DNA of 64,000 nucleotides from Vicugna pacos (GCF_048564905.1 NC_133005.1:3351001-3415000), one strand, 5' to 3'. Shown: positions 35,220 through 46,965, counted from the first letter of the stretch. Numbers and translations are program-made. Notes: generated by a model from the sequence alone, not told the origin.

Positions 35220-36850
35220 AAAGGCTACAGAACAGAGAAGTTTATTTTACACTATCTGTCCAAGAAAACAATCGCCAGAAACCAGTGCAAAATGTGTAAC
35301 AGAATCTATAAGTGTGTCTTAGCTCTGAGAGCCCAAACTGGTGATTCCCTCTCCCGCTGCTCCATCTGACAGGTGCCCAACGGCTCACGCCGGCCTCCGT
35401 GTGCACCATTGGCAGGACCCTTCAACCAACGTGTAGCAGGTTATTTTTACAATTCATACCAGAATGTGTACAGGGAGGGGGAAAACCATACCGAACAAAT
35501 AAGTGATCAGTGCGTAAAGTAAATACAAGGGGTGGCTCGGGCAAGAATCCACAGTTTCAATAAATACAAGTGTAACAAGCATGGGTAGGTCTCAACTCGG
35601 TGGAATTAGTCTGCATAATAATTCAGCATCAGACAAAACCTAGCAGGGCTGTTGAGCAGTGATTGGCAACAACGTTCATAATAACTTACACCCTTGAGCG
35701 AGTCTGCACTGAACACATTCTGCGGTTCTGAAGGTGTCAGTTCTGTTTTCTCCTTCCCGTGCCATCCCTCCAGGAGGGGAGGGATGGAGCTGGGGCAGCT
35801 TGGCGGTGGCGTCCCGTGAGGAAGGACGCTGGCCCAAGAGCCAGCGGTTGGGGTCCAGTGTACTCAGTACCGAGTGGCGACATCTGTGCAAAGCGCGCTT
35901 TACTCCACGTCCCAAGAAACCAGTGTCTGTACCTCCTGCATGTAAAGCAGTGGTGGCCTCCAGGTCACTCCCTGTCACCCCAAACACCAAGCAAAGAGAG
36001 CACATCTCAGGGACTCACAGATGGATAGTTGAACCAGGGCCCCTGGACAAGGGCCTCCGGCAGGCTAGAACTATTGCTTGAGAGACTAGAAAGAACCTGG
36101 GGAGGAAGTGATGGTCAAAACGGACAGGTGGGAAGCTGTCTTCTTCCTCGAAAGCCCTGTGCCCCAGGAAATGCCTGCAGGACTCGGGGGAGGCCCCCGG
36201 GTGTGACCTGTGGTGCGTTTGTTCCCAGCTGCTCCTCTGGTCAGCTACATCCATACACGCTCCCATGCGCCTGGGATTCTACCCCAGTGGACGCAGCAGA
36301 CACATCTGTGGCTGGTGCAGGGTCCAGAGCCCAGTGAAAGGAGATGCAAGAGAAGCTCTCAACCTCTGGAATAAAAGGAAGAAAACGGGGAGCCCCCAAA
36401 GCCAAACGACCCCCCTAGACCCAGTAACCTAGGAATCAGCCCCTCAGAGTCAGGAAATCCCAAGTCATCGATGTACCCTCTCCCCTCTCTTCCTTCCCCA
36501 GTCTCGGGTCATAAATTAGGCTTGTCTTCCATCCAATAACTTAAAAAAGGAGGAGGGATGAACTAAGTTCTGCCTGGCTTGGGCCAGTTTGCAGCCAGTT
36601 TTTCTAGAACCTCAGTCACTGTTTAAAAGTGGAGCTGGAAAATTCACGCGGATGTCGGGTCTTCACATGGCGGGGGCAGGGAGCCGGGGGCGGGGCGGGG
36701 AGCCGGGGCTGGGGGCGGCGGGGAGGCCGAGCCGCCGGGCAGGAGCGGAGGCCGTGGACCGCGCGGGAGACGACGCCGGGCGGGGCCGCGACTCGGGCGC
36801 CGGCCTCGTATTGCACAGAAAGGAGGAGCCGAGCTGGGCGGCGGCCGCGG
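35220..36850 (-). other. SLC24A3 3' UTR (inferred extent)
   Basis: This is the non-coding part of the last exon, running from just after the stop codon to the first good polyadenylation signal on the minus strand. The resulting 1.6 kb is, from memory, about the length seen in human SLC24A3 mRNA. The part next to the stop (36655-36850) is strikingly CpG-rich. The end point is inferred. Confidence 0.6.
35241..35246 (-). terminator. Polyadenylation signal AATAAA (SLC24A3)
   Basis: TTTATT on the plus strand reads AATAAA on the minus strand. I found no other perfect copy between here and the stop codon. Cleavage would fall near 35220. Confidence 0.55.
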
Positions 36851-37000
36851 TCAGTGGTCCCCGCACATGGGCAGGTTCACGAAGGTGAACACGTTAAACT
36901 CGGTCATGATGGAGAAGCACAGGAACACGCCGTACAGGAAAAGGCACCCGCACCCGAGCTTCTTGTCCAGCTGCCACTTGTTCAGGTGAACGCCAAACAC
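36851..37000 (-). CDS. SLC24A3 exon 17: last coding exon of NCKX3
   Basis: It encodes the last 49 residues of the K+-dependent Na+/Ca2+ exchanger NCKX3 and the stop (TGA, 36853-36851). The peptide begins VFGVHLNKWQLDKKLG, continues with the last membrane helix (FLYGVFLCFSIM) and ends NLPMCGDH, the known NCKX3 C-terminus. The acceptor is tgccttgcag|GTGTTTGG, in phase with exon 16, which ends at a whole codon (Thr). NCKX4 has a different tail here (ending CREDD), which decides between the paralogues. NCKX proteins sit mainly in the plasma membrane and export Ca2+ and K+ in exchange for Na+. No defect is visible. Confidence 0.97.
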   Translation of the reverse strand: MFGVHLNKWQLDKKLGCGCLFLYGVFLCFSIMTEFNVFTFVNLPMCGDH

Positions 37001-37044
37001 CTGCAAGGCACAGAGTGGGGTCAGAAGGCTCGAGGCGGGCCGGT

Positions 37045-37335
37045 GGGATGAGGCGGGGTCAGCGCGGGGCGGCTCCGTGGGCGGGGCGGGGTCAGCGCGG
37101 GGCGGACAGGTGGGCGGGGCGGGGTCAGCGCGGGGCGGGCCCGTAGGTGAGGCGGGATCAGCGCGGGGTGGGCAGGTGGACGAGGCGGGACCCGTGGGCT
37201 GGGCGGGTCAGCGCGGGGCGGGCAGGACAGTAGGGTGGTTCAGCGCGGGGCGGGCCCATGGGTGAGGCGGGGTCAGCGCGGGATGGGCAGGTGGGCGGGG
37301 CGGGTCCGCGCCGGGCGGGCAGGTGGGCGGGGCGC
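37045..37335. repeat. 33-bp CpG-rich minisatellite in SLC24A3 intron 16
   Basis: A unit like GGGGCGGGGTCAGCGCGGGG recurs, with its GTCAGCGC core starting at 37058, 37091, 37124, 37157 (variant), 37207, 37239, 37272 and 37304 (variant). The period is 32-33 bp, with one longer 50-bp interval. Every unit carries CpG and most carry a GC box. The array starts about 45 bp upstream of the exon 17 acceptor on the minus strand. Confidence 0.92.
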
Positions 37336-37529
37336 CGGCTCCGAGCCAGCCCAGTCCGTCCACATCCTGGACGTGCCCTGCACCCTCAAGCTGCTCCTGC
37401 ACCGGGCTCTCGAGGCCGCACCCTTGGTTTCCCTACCTCTCCGACTGCTCCTTCTGTTTCTTTTGCTGCTCTGACCCCTGCCCCGTCGTCCTGACGTCTC
37501 ACTGTCAAGAGCGCCGAGACGCACGTCTT

Positions 37530-37765
37530 GGGCCTCTGGTCTTTTCTAGCTACACTCGCGCCCTTGGGGATCTCATCCAACTACACGGCTCTAAACCCCA
37601 GCTAACTTCTGGCGTCCCCAGCCTGGACATTCCTCCTGGACTCATCTTTCCAACAGCAGCTTTGACCTCTTCCGTGGATGTCAGATGGGCATTGCAAAAT
37701 GACAATGTTTGAACTTGCGCTGCCTCCCCAAAGCTACTCCTTTTCAGCGCCCCAACAGCCCCATT
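37530..37765 (+). repeat. L2 LINE fragment
   Basis: 'Agctacactcgcgcccttgg' and 'gatctcatccaactacacgg' match the L2 body in sense orientation. Lies in SLC24A3 intron 16. Confidence 0.65.
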
Positions 37766-38797
37766 TCGACAGCCCGTGTAGCGGTCAGCGCCATCCCACA
37801 GACTGTGCAACGGTAGCGAAGCCTAAGGAGAAGCGCTGCGCCCAAGAGCGCGCGCTCTGATGTCAGGCGCCTCGGCCGTTCACCTGTATAGTGGGTGCTA
37901 TCAGTGACTCCCTCACGGGGGTGTGGTGAGCCCCAAATGGGGACATGTATGCAAAGCATTCCGCACAGTGTGTGGCCGTTACATGCATAACTCTAAGTCA
38001 TATCAACTTGAAGAACATCCTGACCGATAAAAGAATGAATTACATGGATTTTCACTTGTGTGTGAAGTATTTGCTTTGGTAAAACCTTGACATTTGACTC
38101 ACTTCCTGATGCTGTCAATTGCCTCTCCTGCCCTTCTGAATTCTCATTCTCTAGCAAATGTATGTTCACCTGCCAGGTGTCATTCAATGAATGGTTCCTT
38201 GAAAAACTCATGAAAAACACTGCATCTCTTATTGTGAAAATTCAGTAACATCTGTGTGTATTAGCAGACACCTCAAGTGGGTCAGTCCAAGTGTCGCTGT
38301 GAACTTGTTCCCACCAAAGGTGTCAACTGAGTTGAGATGTTCAATTATACAAATGGATGTCGCAGCCAAGACAGGACAGTGGCATGAAAGTACACTGCCA
38401 ATAAAGCTGGTTCTGCGTCTTTGAGCATTGGTCAAATCCAGGGATTTATGGAGATATTTAGTAACCTGGAATAGTCTGGAATATAACCTTCTGGGGCTAA
38501 TCTTGCAGAAAAAGTGTGAGCTCCCTTTTGCCTTTGATAAAAGTTTGTGTTTAACAAGAGACGAGCCATGCTTCTGAGAGGAGGCCGGCTCCTTTCAGAA
38601 AGGGAGAAGGCTTCTCGTGGGTTGCCAGGATCCACATCTGGAAGAAACAGCCACGAGATGGGGCATCTGCAGGCTGACTGTCCCCTGCCCACCAGGAGGC
38701 CAAGCCCATCTGGTGCCCAAACCGACTCTGTAGCCAAAGAGCCCAAGGGGGTGGGGGGGGCATGGGAACTCGAGAGAGGAGAGAGCTGCAGACCCAC

Positions 38798-38863
38798 CGT
38801 GACAAAGACAGAGGCCAGGAGCAAGCCCACGGAGTAGATCAGCCCCCTGCTGTTCAGCCGAAT
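38798..38863 (-). CDS. SLC24A3 exon 16: penultimate coding exon
   Basis: A 66-bp exon of exactly 22 codons, from IRLNSRGLIYSV to LLLASVFVT, holding a membrane helix. Borders are cttacag|ATTCGGC and GTCACG|gtgggt. Both ends fall between codons, so exon 15 (ending Tyr) joins exon 16 (Ile) and exon 17 (Val) without a shift. NCKX3 has IRLNSRGLIYSVGLLLASVF here; NCKX4 has VKINSRGLVYSV. The exon is isolated by a 17.4-kb intron upstream and a 1.8-kb intron downstream. Confidence 0.97.
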
Positions 38864-39270
38864 CTGTAAGAAAGGATGACACGGAGTCAGGCTTCCTGCA
38901 AGGCATCTGCTGAGAGCGGGGCAGTGAGCAGCACTGAATGCCAAGTCGTCCCCCCCCCCCACCCCCGGGATGGAGAACAAAAGGCATCTTGGCAGCCAAG
39001 CCGGCCCTCGAATGAGCGACGTGCACTTTCCTAGAGCACCCGGACTTCACCCTTGTCTGGTCCACTCCCAGCCGGGCCCCGCCCTCCCCTCCAGCAGCGA
39101 TGCCCACGATGCCCACACACTGCCCCATGGCTGCTTAAATTCTCCATCCTGTGTAGCCTGATTCTTGCTGCCGACCACGCTTCCCTGGGGACATGACTTT
39201 CTTGACACACAACTTTTAGGGTAAATTTCACATGGGTCATGGGAGCAATATTTTTAAAAATATTACTAAG

Positions 39271-39285
39271 CTTTTTATCTCTTTT
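39271..39285 (+). repeat. 15-bp direct repeat left of a SINE
   Basis: CTTTTTATCTCTTTT recurs exactly at 39509-39523. The right copy is about 90 bp beyond the SINE tail, so it is either a target duplication around SINE plus extra sequence or a chance T-rich match. Confidence 0.5.
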
Positions 39286-39286
39286 A

Positions 39287-39418
39287 GTGGGTATAGCTCA
39301 GTGGTAGAGTGTGTGCCTCTCAGGCATGAGGTCCTGGGTTCAATCCCCAGCACCTCCATTAACAATAAACAAACAAACAGATAAATAAATAAATAAACCT
39401 AATCACCCCCCCCATCAA
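39287..39418 (+). mobile_element. Camelid tRNA-Ala SINE (Vic-1 type)
   Basis: 'Gtatagctcagtggtagagt' (A-box region), the B box 'ggttcaatcccc' and 'cagcacctcc' are followed by a long A-rich tail with AAAC and AAAT repeats. Lies in SLC24A3 intron 15, antisense to the gene. Confidence 0.95.
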
Positions 39419-40872
39419 AAAACCTATATAGCGCAACGTCACAGCCAGGGTATTGGCACTGATACAAATCAAGATGCAGAGCATTTCCAGCACCATGAGG
39501 ATGTTGCTCTTTTTATCTCTTTTGCACTCAAATGTCTGTGACCTTCACCTGAACTTGATGGGAAGTGGTGGATGAGGGTTGCTGTCTTGACCAAACAGAG
39601 AAGAAGAAAGAGTTAATATCTGTTTCTGATATTCAATAAAAAACTTTTGTTTTTCACAGCAATACAGTGGGGTTAACAGCCAAACTCTGAAGAGAAAAGA
39701 AAACAAAACATTTTTGGAATTCTTAGAACACACTGCTGTCCAGCACAGCTTTCTGCAATGACAGGAATGTCTGACAACACATCTCTGTTGTCCAGGATGG
39801 TGGCCATTAGGGACACGGGGCTCCTGAGCCTGCCCTTGCCCAGCCCACCCCCAGGTGTGGTAACGTGGTGTCTCTCTAGGTACGTGTGCTTGGTTCATCT
39901 TTTGGTGGCAGGACAATGCGTGCCCCAAACAGCCAACCCTTCGCGTGGGGACATCGGAGCTTGCACGTCTCACTAAGCAACGCTTTGTCGGCAGGGAACA
40001 GCAGAACTCTCCTCGGCCTGCTTCGCCCCTGAAGCCAGCCATCTGCTGAACCCCAGCTGGGAAATTGCTCCCACATCATATGCTTCCCAAAGAATAAAGG
40101 ACACAAGTCACAGCTCTGTGACACCAAAGCAACGGGCTGACCCCGCTTAATTCAGTGCAGAAAAATGGGGGGGCCATCCCAGTCCAGCTGGTAGCTTAAC
40201 TTCCTGTAGACCCTCAGCCAGGCTGTGGGTGGTGCTGCCCCCGTCATCAGCTGCGTTCGTATAAAGAGGCCAACACTCAGGGGTCCATCACAGATGCCTT
40301 GCACTGAAAGAGATTCTCTTCTGACCTCTTGATGGTCAACATTGCAAGGATTCTTCTAAGAATGAGGTCAATGCATTCCCAGCCCAGCTCGCCCTGTGAG
40401 CTCCAGGGTTGAATTCTTGTCAGTAACAAGAAGTGCGTAAATTTCCTGCCCTTAAGAAACCAGGAGCCGGTGAGGCAGAAAGTGCTCTTCGGCCAAGCCT
40501 TTTCAAAATGAATCGCATTCAACCAAAGCTCTGGAACTTTACTTACTCTCTCTACACTCACATACGGTCTCAGGGAACAGTGCTGCTGAAATTGTAAGCC
40601 TGCCTCGGAGATTAAAGACAACCACGTTTTGTGGGGTTTCAGAGTACTTTTCCCTTCTCCATCTTTTCCTCTGCAGCTTCCTTTGGTAGTGGACCGCCAC
40701 CTGCACTCGGGTGTGTTTTGTTTTTCCACTGGAGACCTGGGCTGTTGAACTCTGGATTGGTTATTACCTGAACCCCTACTTCCCCATGGACAGGACAGTC
40801 AGGAATTAGGGTTCCTTCAGTTGCTTCTGGGCCAACTTGAATACCTCCCAGCCACTGGAGATGATAGGTGGT

Positions 40873-41063
40873 TTGGGGGTCAGCAAACTATGGCCCATCG
40901 CCTGCATTTATAAATGAAACTTCATTGTAATTCAGCTCACTCCCTGACTGCTTTCACACTCAGTGGCAGAGCGGCACAGTTTTGACAGAGACGGTATGGC
41001 CCTAGTGGTTAATATTGTTCTTCTCTAGCCCCTTTCTGGAAAAAGCATGCCAACCCCTGGTTT
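40873..41063. mobile_element. hAT-type DNA transposon, near full length
   Basis: It starts 'gggggtcagcaaactatggc' and ends 'aaaagcatgccaacccctgg', so the two ends are imperfect inverted repeats. It is the same family as 13424-14180 and 55643-55937. Internally shortened and diverged. Confidence 0.65.
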
Positions 41064-41084
41064 AGAGCATGCGATCCAGACGTT

Positions 41085-41290
41085 CTGAATCTCTGCCAGG
41101 TCACCCGCTGGCTATGTAATCATGAACAAGTGACTTAACTTTCCCGGGCCTCGGTTTTCTGATATATTAAATGGGGGTGATAAGGGTTCCCACCTGAGGA
41201 GGTGGCTGTGCATATTAACTGAGGGAATCCACGCTAAGCCTGGATAGGAGCCCGTGTACAGTAAGTTCTCAGTAAGTCTGGGCCGGTGTT
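41085..41290 (+). repeat. MIR SINE
   Basis: It shows the MIR core ('ctatgtaatcatgaacaagt', 'acttaactttcccgggcctc') with 'aaatgggggtgataagggtt' following. Ancient tRNA-derived SINE. Confidence 0.8.
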
Positions 41291-41699
41291 CTCCACCCAC
41301 TCGTGATCTGCCTGAGCCCACTTCCCGGCACCCCGGCTGCTTCTTTGATAAGCTCACCACCTGGCAGCCCCCTGAGCAATGGCTCAGTAGGTGACAAACA
41401 CCAAGAGGGCAGGGACCACGTCTGACTTCATCCTCCGCCTGGCTCGGGGCGGGGCACGGACCACAGGCTTGACACACAACAGGTGAACGGATAACTATTG
41501 CCCTTGCGGGGGGCATTTTGAGTGTGGTTTACAAAAAGGCCAGTGTTTCTGTGGGGCAGGGTGGACTGGCCAGAAAGACCCTGGACACCGCTCCTGGACG
41601 ATGTTGCAGAAGAAATGCGATCCTTGCCTCCCTTCCCCATTTTTTTATGTCTAGCCTTTTTTTTTCCACTCACATTTTATTATGAACATTTTTAAGCAT

Positions 41700-42420
41700 T
41701 CAGAAACGCTGAAGGAATAATTTTTTAATGAACTTCAATGTAAGCTGGCAGATACTAATACATTGCACCCCAGTCACTTCAGCTTGCATCTCACTAAATA
41801 GGGTTCAACTGTAGTTCACAGCTCTTGTATTCTTAGATGCAATTTCCACAGAGTGAAATTCACAAATCATCACTGCACCATTCAGTGTGTTTTGAGAAAT
41901 GCGTGCACTGGTGTAACCCAAACTCCCGCCATGACAGAGAGCACCTCCATCACCCCAGAAAGTTCTCTTGTGCCTCACCCAGGGGCACTCAGTGCTCTAA
42001 GCTTCTCCATCCTAGGTTGGTTTAGCCTGTCATATAAATGGAATCTTACAGTGTGCACGCTTTTATGCCAGGATTCTTTTTACTAAGCATAATTTTTAAA
42101 GATTCTTTTGTGTTTTTCATTGCATCAATGCATTTCTTTTTTTTACTGAGGCGTAACTGACACAGAACATTATGTTAGTTTCAGGTGTACAATATAACAA
42201 TTTGCTATTTGTATATACTGGGAAGTGATCACCACCATAAGTCCCCCTGCATAATTACAAACATTTTCTTTCTGGTGAGGACTTTGAAGACCTACTCTCT
42301 TAGCAACTTTCAAACATGCTCAGTTCTTTTTATAACAAACAGCGAACACATACCATGGTTTGTTTAACTGTTCTCCTGTTGACAGGCTGCTTCTATTTTG
42401 GGGCTGTGAGTGCGTATTGA
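41700..42420 (+). repeat. L1M 3'-region fragments
   Basis: 'Gaaatgcgtgcactggtgta' with 'ccaccccagaaagttctctt'-like text, and from 42140 'actgaggcgtaactgacaca', are common old L1 3'-region sequences. Two pieces, diverged. Confidence 0.6.
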
Positions 42421-42429
42421 TTTTTTTAA

Positions 42430-44085
42430 CTCACAAACAAAATGGAAAGAGACCTACCATGGTTCCTCCTCACCAAAGGGAGAGTGAAGACAGCCCGGGG
42501 CTCCTCCAGGACCTCGAGTGACTCACTCACATCCCAGCAGCCCCGCTGTCCCATTGGGCACTGGGAGCCCTCACCCGAATGGAGCGATGCCCCGCCCCTG
42601 CCTGGGCGCACGCCCACCCTCTTTGGGAACAGTCCGTTGAGTCAGATGGAGCTCACCTCCTTCCCACCTCTGCTCTGCCCATCCTCCCTAAATCTGCCTC
42701 TTCCAAGTTCACTGGGCCCTTGCTGGCTCTGTCCCCCATCTGAACCTGAGCTCATTCTAACTGTGCCCTGGTGGCTGGACACGGCATTTCCCCAGCTAGT
42801 CCCAGTGCTCCGAGGGCAGACGCCCGGGCCTTGAGTTTTCCCTCATCCCATGCAGCACCTAACTCCCTCCGGGCTCTGCACACTATATGTTTAAGTGAGC
42901 ACTTGCTGCTGGTGCTGTGTGTGTGTGTATGTGTGTTGGCAGCGAGGCTGGATGGCACAGGGCAAGCCTGGAGAACAGGAGGGGGAGACTGACCATGGTG
43001 AAGGCTGGTTTGAAGCTGATTTTTTTAAGTAATGAATTCAGAAGGCACCCAAATTGGTTTTTCCTTTGGAGGCAAATCTGCATATGGTAAAACGCACAGA
43101 TCTCAAGTGTACTACTGGGTAAGTTTTGACAAATGCATGTACCGACGTAACCCACATCCCACGGAGAACAGAAAACATTTCCATCACCCCAGGAAGTTTC
43201 CTTCTGGGCAGCACATCTTACTCAACCTTCTCCCAAACTAGTTTCTTGGGGACAAGCTAAGCCGGACAATAGCACCAGCCCTTGTCCCCTCCGGACTCCC
43301 TCCGGGAAAGGCTTTGAGCTCCTGCTGTGCGGTGCAGGCCTAAACCTGTGTTTCCCTGCCCTTGACCTCACAGGAGAAGGACCATTAAGTGCAAATCACG
43401 AAGTCTCCACGGCACTGTCCTCCCGAGAGCAAGCAACTCGCTCGGGTTGTTCAGCCCTGACGTTTAGTGTTGCTTTTATTTCTTGCCTTCAGAACTAGGC
43501 ATTTTCACTCTCCAGTTCCCCCTTGGCAGTTGTCGGAGAGGAAACAGGAGGGCTGGCTGGTGGTCAAGTCGACTGGACTTTAGGCTCCGTGGATGGGCGG
43601 TGTTCAGTACGGTGCACACAGAGACCACGTCACACCTAGTTTCCTGCGTGCACGTGGCTCAGAAAACAGCTCCCTGAATCCTGCCCTGTTTGAGGATCTA
43701 AAACCCCCAGCCACAAAGATTCCGACTTCTCCCACATTACCGTTTAAAATCTATGATTTGAGGTCAGCTCCACCCAACCAGCAAATTCTTTTAGGAAAGA
43801 CAAGAAGCCCTGGATTTTTGCTAATCGATCTGTAACTTGGAACACATGTTGTGTGTCGCTTTGCATTTTCTTCCTTGGGTGGTTTGAATGCTTGTTTGGG
43901 CTTAGGTTCCAAATGGCTGGGTCCAGGCTTGACTTCACGTCGTAAAACATCACTGGGTAGGAATCTCGCTCCTTGAACAATTCAATGAGGTAAGAAAGCG
44001 AACGTGCAGATGGAAGAGAGGCGATTTAACGGCAGCTGGTGCCCAAGTCCTCCCCAGAGCGCTCGCTTGCACAGACACAGGGTCA
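42430..44085. other. SLC24A3 intron 15, mixed
   Basis: Holds a short GT run (about 42916-42936) and an L1M piece at 43085-43240 ('agttttgacaaatgcatgta'). The rest has no recognised exon. Confidence 0.4.
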
Positions 44086-44087
44086 TG

Positions 44088-44185
44088 CTGAATCCTGGCG
44101 GCGACTCTGCGAGGTGGGCTGTTTACTGTGTAAAGATGGGACAACTGAGGCTCAGGGAAGTTAGCACTTGGCCAAGGGAAGATTC
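44088..44185 (-). repeat. MIR SINE (antisense)
   Basis: 'Gatgggacaactgaggctca' with 'agttagcacttggccaaggg' is the reverse of the MIR core. Diverged. Confidence 0.6.
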
Positions 44186-44196
44186 TGGTGACCAAT

Positions 44197-44218
44197 TCGT
44201 GTGTGTGTGTGTGTGTGT
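44197..44218. repeat. (GT)n microsatellite
   Basis: About 10 GT units. Confidence 0.9.
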
Positions 44219-44234
44219 TTCTCCACACGTCCAG

Positions 44235-44960
44235 CTGAGTGACCTACAATGTAACCTGTCACTGTCCACCCGGAGACAGCATCGATCACACCGGCTTATC
44301 CTCCCCCAACTTTAACACCAGCTGCAAGTCCAGGTTTTCACCTGTGCTTCTGACAAACAGGCTAGAGATCAGAGGTCCCCACGTGGGTTCCAAGAAGGAC
44401 CCCTCCTCCTTGGGGGCTATCAATTTGCTAGAGTGGCTCACAGGACTCAGAGAAACACTTTCCTTACTAGATCACTGGCTTATTATAGAAGGATGTAACT
44501 CAGGGAGAGCCAGGTGGAAGAGATTCTTAGGGCGGGTGTGGGGAAGGTGCCCGGGGCTCCCAGGCCCTCTCGGGGACCCACTCTCCCTGCGTCTCCCCGT
44601 GTTCACCAACCCAGAATCTCTCTGAACCCTGTCCTTTTTGGATTTTTACAGAGGCTTCATTACATAGGCACAATCAGTTACACTGATGACGACCAGTGGT
44701 GACTGATTAAACCTCTGGCCACTCTCTTTGCCCCAGAGTTCAGGGGGCGGGACTAAGAGTTCTAACCCTCAAACCACAGGCAGGGTTGGTTCCCCTGGCA
44801 ACCACCCCCCTCCTTAGGTGGGATCCTAAAGTCGCCTCATTAACATAAAAGAGTCACCTTTGTCGCTCTCAGCACTTAGGAAATTCCGAGGGTTTTAGGA
44901 GCTCTGTGCTATGAACAAAGACCAAATACAGGTTTCTTACTATAAATCACAAGGTTACAC
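44235..44960 (-). mobile_element. ERV LTR fossil (antisense)
   Basis: Read on the minus strand, it begins near 'tgtgatttatagtaagaaac' and shows an LTR-like order with AT-rich, CCAAT-like and polyadenylation-like parts ('ccagtgatctagtaag' near the end). It is a familiar ancient mammalian LTR, probably of the ERVL group. Broken and diverged; the ends are approximate. Confidence 0.5.
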
Positions 44961-44964
44961 ACGG

Positions 44965-46195
44965 CCACGAAGCTGGTAAGGGGCCAAGTCTGCACTCAGA
45001 ATTGCGCTTCGGACTGTGAATTCTGCAGGCTCTTCCTGGCACCCTGCAGGGCACAGGGAATAGCCAGGGTTCTCTTCAGCTGCTCAGGGCTCTCGGGAGT
45101 GCCGTCTGGGCCCTTCCCGCCTCATCATTCTGAAAGGGTCCTGAATGAACTGAGGCCAGTGCCTCAGACGCCAGGGGCCCCACCCAGGTCCCATGCTGCC
45201 CCCACCCTCTTACCATTTTGATGGGGGCCGCTGACTCCCAGGGGCCAGTCCTGGCATCTGTGCCTGAAGGCTCTTCCCTGAACCACGGAGGTGCCACCTA
45301 CCCCCCCAGTGACTCTCCAGCCACTACTGGATGACTCCCCCCCCAACCTTCCGCTGTCTCCTACCAGACTTCCCCGCCTCTCCCAGATAAACTCCTCACC
45401 CCATCCTTGTCTCAGGACAGACTGGCTTCTGGAGGATTTAAATGTTGATAGACAGTGAGATTGAATCTGCTTGAAACGCTAGTGACCCAGGTCAGCCCTT
45501 CCACGGGGGACCCAAAAGGACCCTGCCTTCCCCCAAATATCACTTCATTTTCCTGAAACAGCGCCTGAAATCTAAAGGTCAAGATGCACCTTAAAGGGGC
45601 CGGATGGTGTCACTTAGCTCCCAGGGGCTTGTTAGAATCATTCATTGTGATGGCGCCAAACGATCCCCAGGTTCCCCCTGACCCGGGTCTTGTGGGGACA
45701 GCCTGGCCTGGAGACGGGCCCGCAGCGGATTCTGCATCTGCTGGTTCCCACCGTGTTGCTGCTCCCGCACGGTCAAGGGCAAGCTGCCCACGTGGCCCCG
45801 CTGCGGGTGGGGTGAGGTGGGGAGGAGCTGCACCCTCTCTGCCTGTACCAGCTGGCTCCAGAGTCCCGCGGTCCGCTTGAGGCTGCGGCAGGGTTTTCAT
45901 TAAAAGGAACTGGCAACTGGAGCAGCGTCCGGGTCCTGGGAACCGGATTTGGGGATGCTCGCTCAGGAGAGGAGAAGGGAGACGCGGAGGGCGTCGAGAA
46001 CTGACAGGTGGGATCTGGGCGCGCTGGCTGAGTCACACAGGGTTCTGCTCCCAGAGAGCCAGGGGAGGGGACACACCGGCAGTCTGCAGTCTGCAGAGGC
46101 AGGGGGTGGGTGGGCTGGGGCGGGCTTCTTGGAGGAGGGGATTGGAGGCTGGCTGACAGCTGGCTTTAGAAGAAGGACCCTGGGAGAAGTCCTGC
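44965..46195. other. SLC24A3 intron 15, no exon
   Basis: GC-rich ordinary intron. The open frames at 45584-45880 and 45949-46352 overlap in several registers and lack family resemblance. Confidence 0.4.
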
Positions 46196-46199
46196 TCTG

Positions 46200-46965
46200 T
46201 GCGTCCACTCCCTCTTTCTGGAAACATCCTCCTGTCCCCACTTTCTCCCAATCCTCCCCCTTCCTGGCTGACCCCTCCTCAGTCTCCTTCACAGGGTTTC
46301 TTTTCCTCCCTGACATCAGGATGTGGTCCTGAGCTCTCTTGTTTATTTGCATTTATGTCCTGTGAGAGCCTGATACTTGAAAACCCACGCTCCTGCCCTG
46401 ACTGCCGTACGGAGACCTTGCCGCGGGACTTCAGGCACAGTTGCCCCACTGCCTACCTGGCCCCTCCATCGGGACGACCCTCGGACACATCAAACCTGAT
46501 CTGTCCTGAGTGGGACCCTCGGCATTCCCTCTTAGGTATGCTCCCCTCCCAGCACCCCCTCCACTCCAGCAGCTGTCTGCCCCAGGCCAGCAGGTTTTCT
46601 CTTTCCTACAAATGCCTCATAACTGCCCTTGCGGCCCTCAGTCTTACCTGGTTCCAACCCTTTCTTTATGTAATAGTGAGAATCTTCTTTCTAAAAGGCA
46701 CAATCACATCACCCCTTCATTCTCTCTGTGACCATCACTCACAGCATCCTTCACCACGTGGCCTCTCCTGGTCCTGCCACCATCCCTCTACCCTGTGCCC
46801 TACTTCCCATCACGACCCCTACCTCCGGGCACAGGGGCTGCCCTCGGGTCCTCGAGTTCAGGAAGCTTTCTCCTATCTTGGTCTACAATCTGCTCCTTCT
46901 GCTCAGAAATAGCCTCTCACTTCTTTACCTGGCTCCTGATCATCTCTGCTACTCAGAGCAAGAGT
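46200..46965 (+). repeat. L2 LINE fragment (long)
   Basis: Pyrimidine-rich L2 body text in sense orientation, including 'cttctttctaaaaggcacaa' followed by 'tcacatcaccccttcattct'. This explains the 237-codon open frame here. Confidence 0.65.

Larger units (their letters stand above)
36655..37345. other. CpG-rich block over the last SLC24A3 exon
   Basis: High G+C with many CpG and GC-box-like runs, covering the start of the 3' UTR, exon 17 and the minisatellite in intron 16. CpG islands at 3' ends of genes are less usual than at promoters. Whether it is unmethylated cannot be judged from sequence. Confidence 0.7.

Noticed and set aside
37058-37330. CRISPR-like array of regular repeats
   Set aside because: Units are adjacent without unique spacers, and the context is a mammalian intron. 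It is a minisatellite.
39287-39360. tRNA-Ala gene
   Set aside because: The A and B boxes are present, but the body is followed by an A-rich tail, carries changes in the stems and occurs in five similar copies. It is a SINE.
46199-46912. 237-codon plus-strand frame
   Set aside because: Explained by pyrimidine-rich L2 sequence, which lacks stops in this register by composition.
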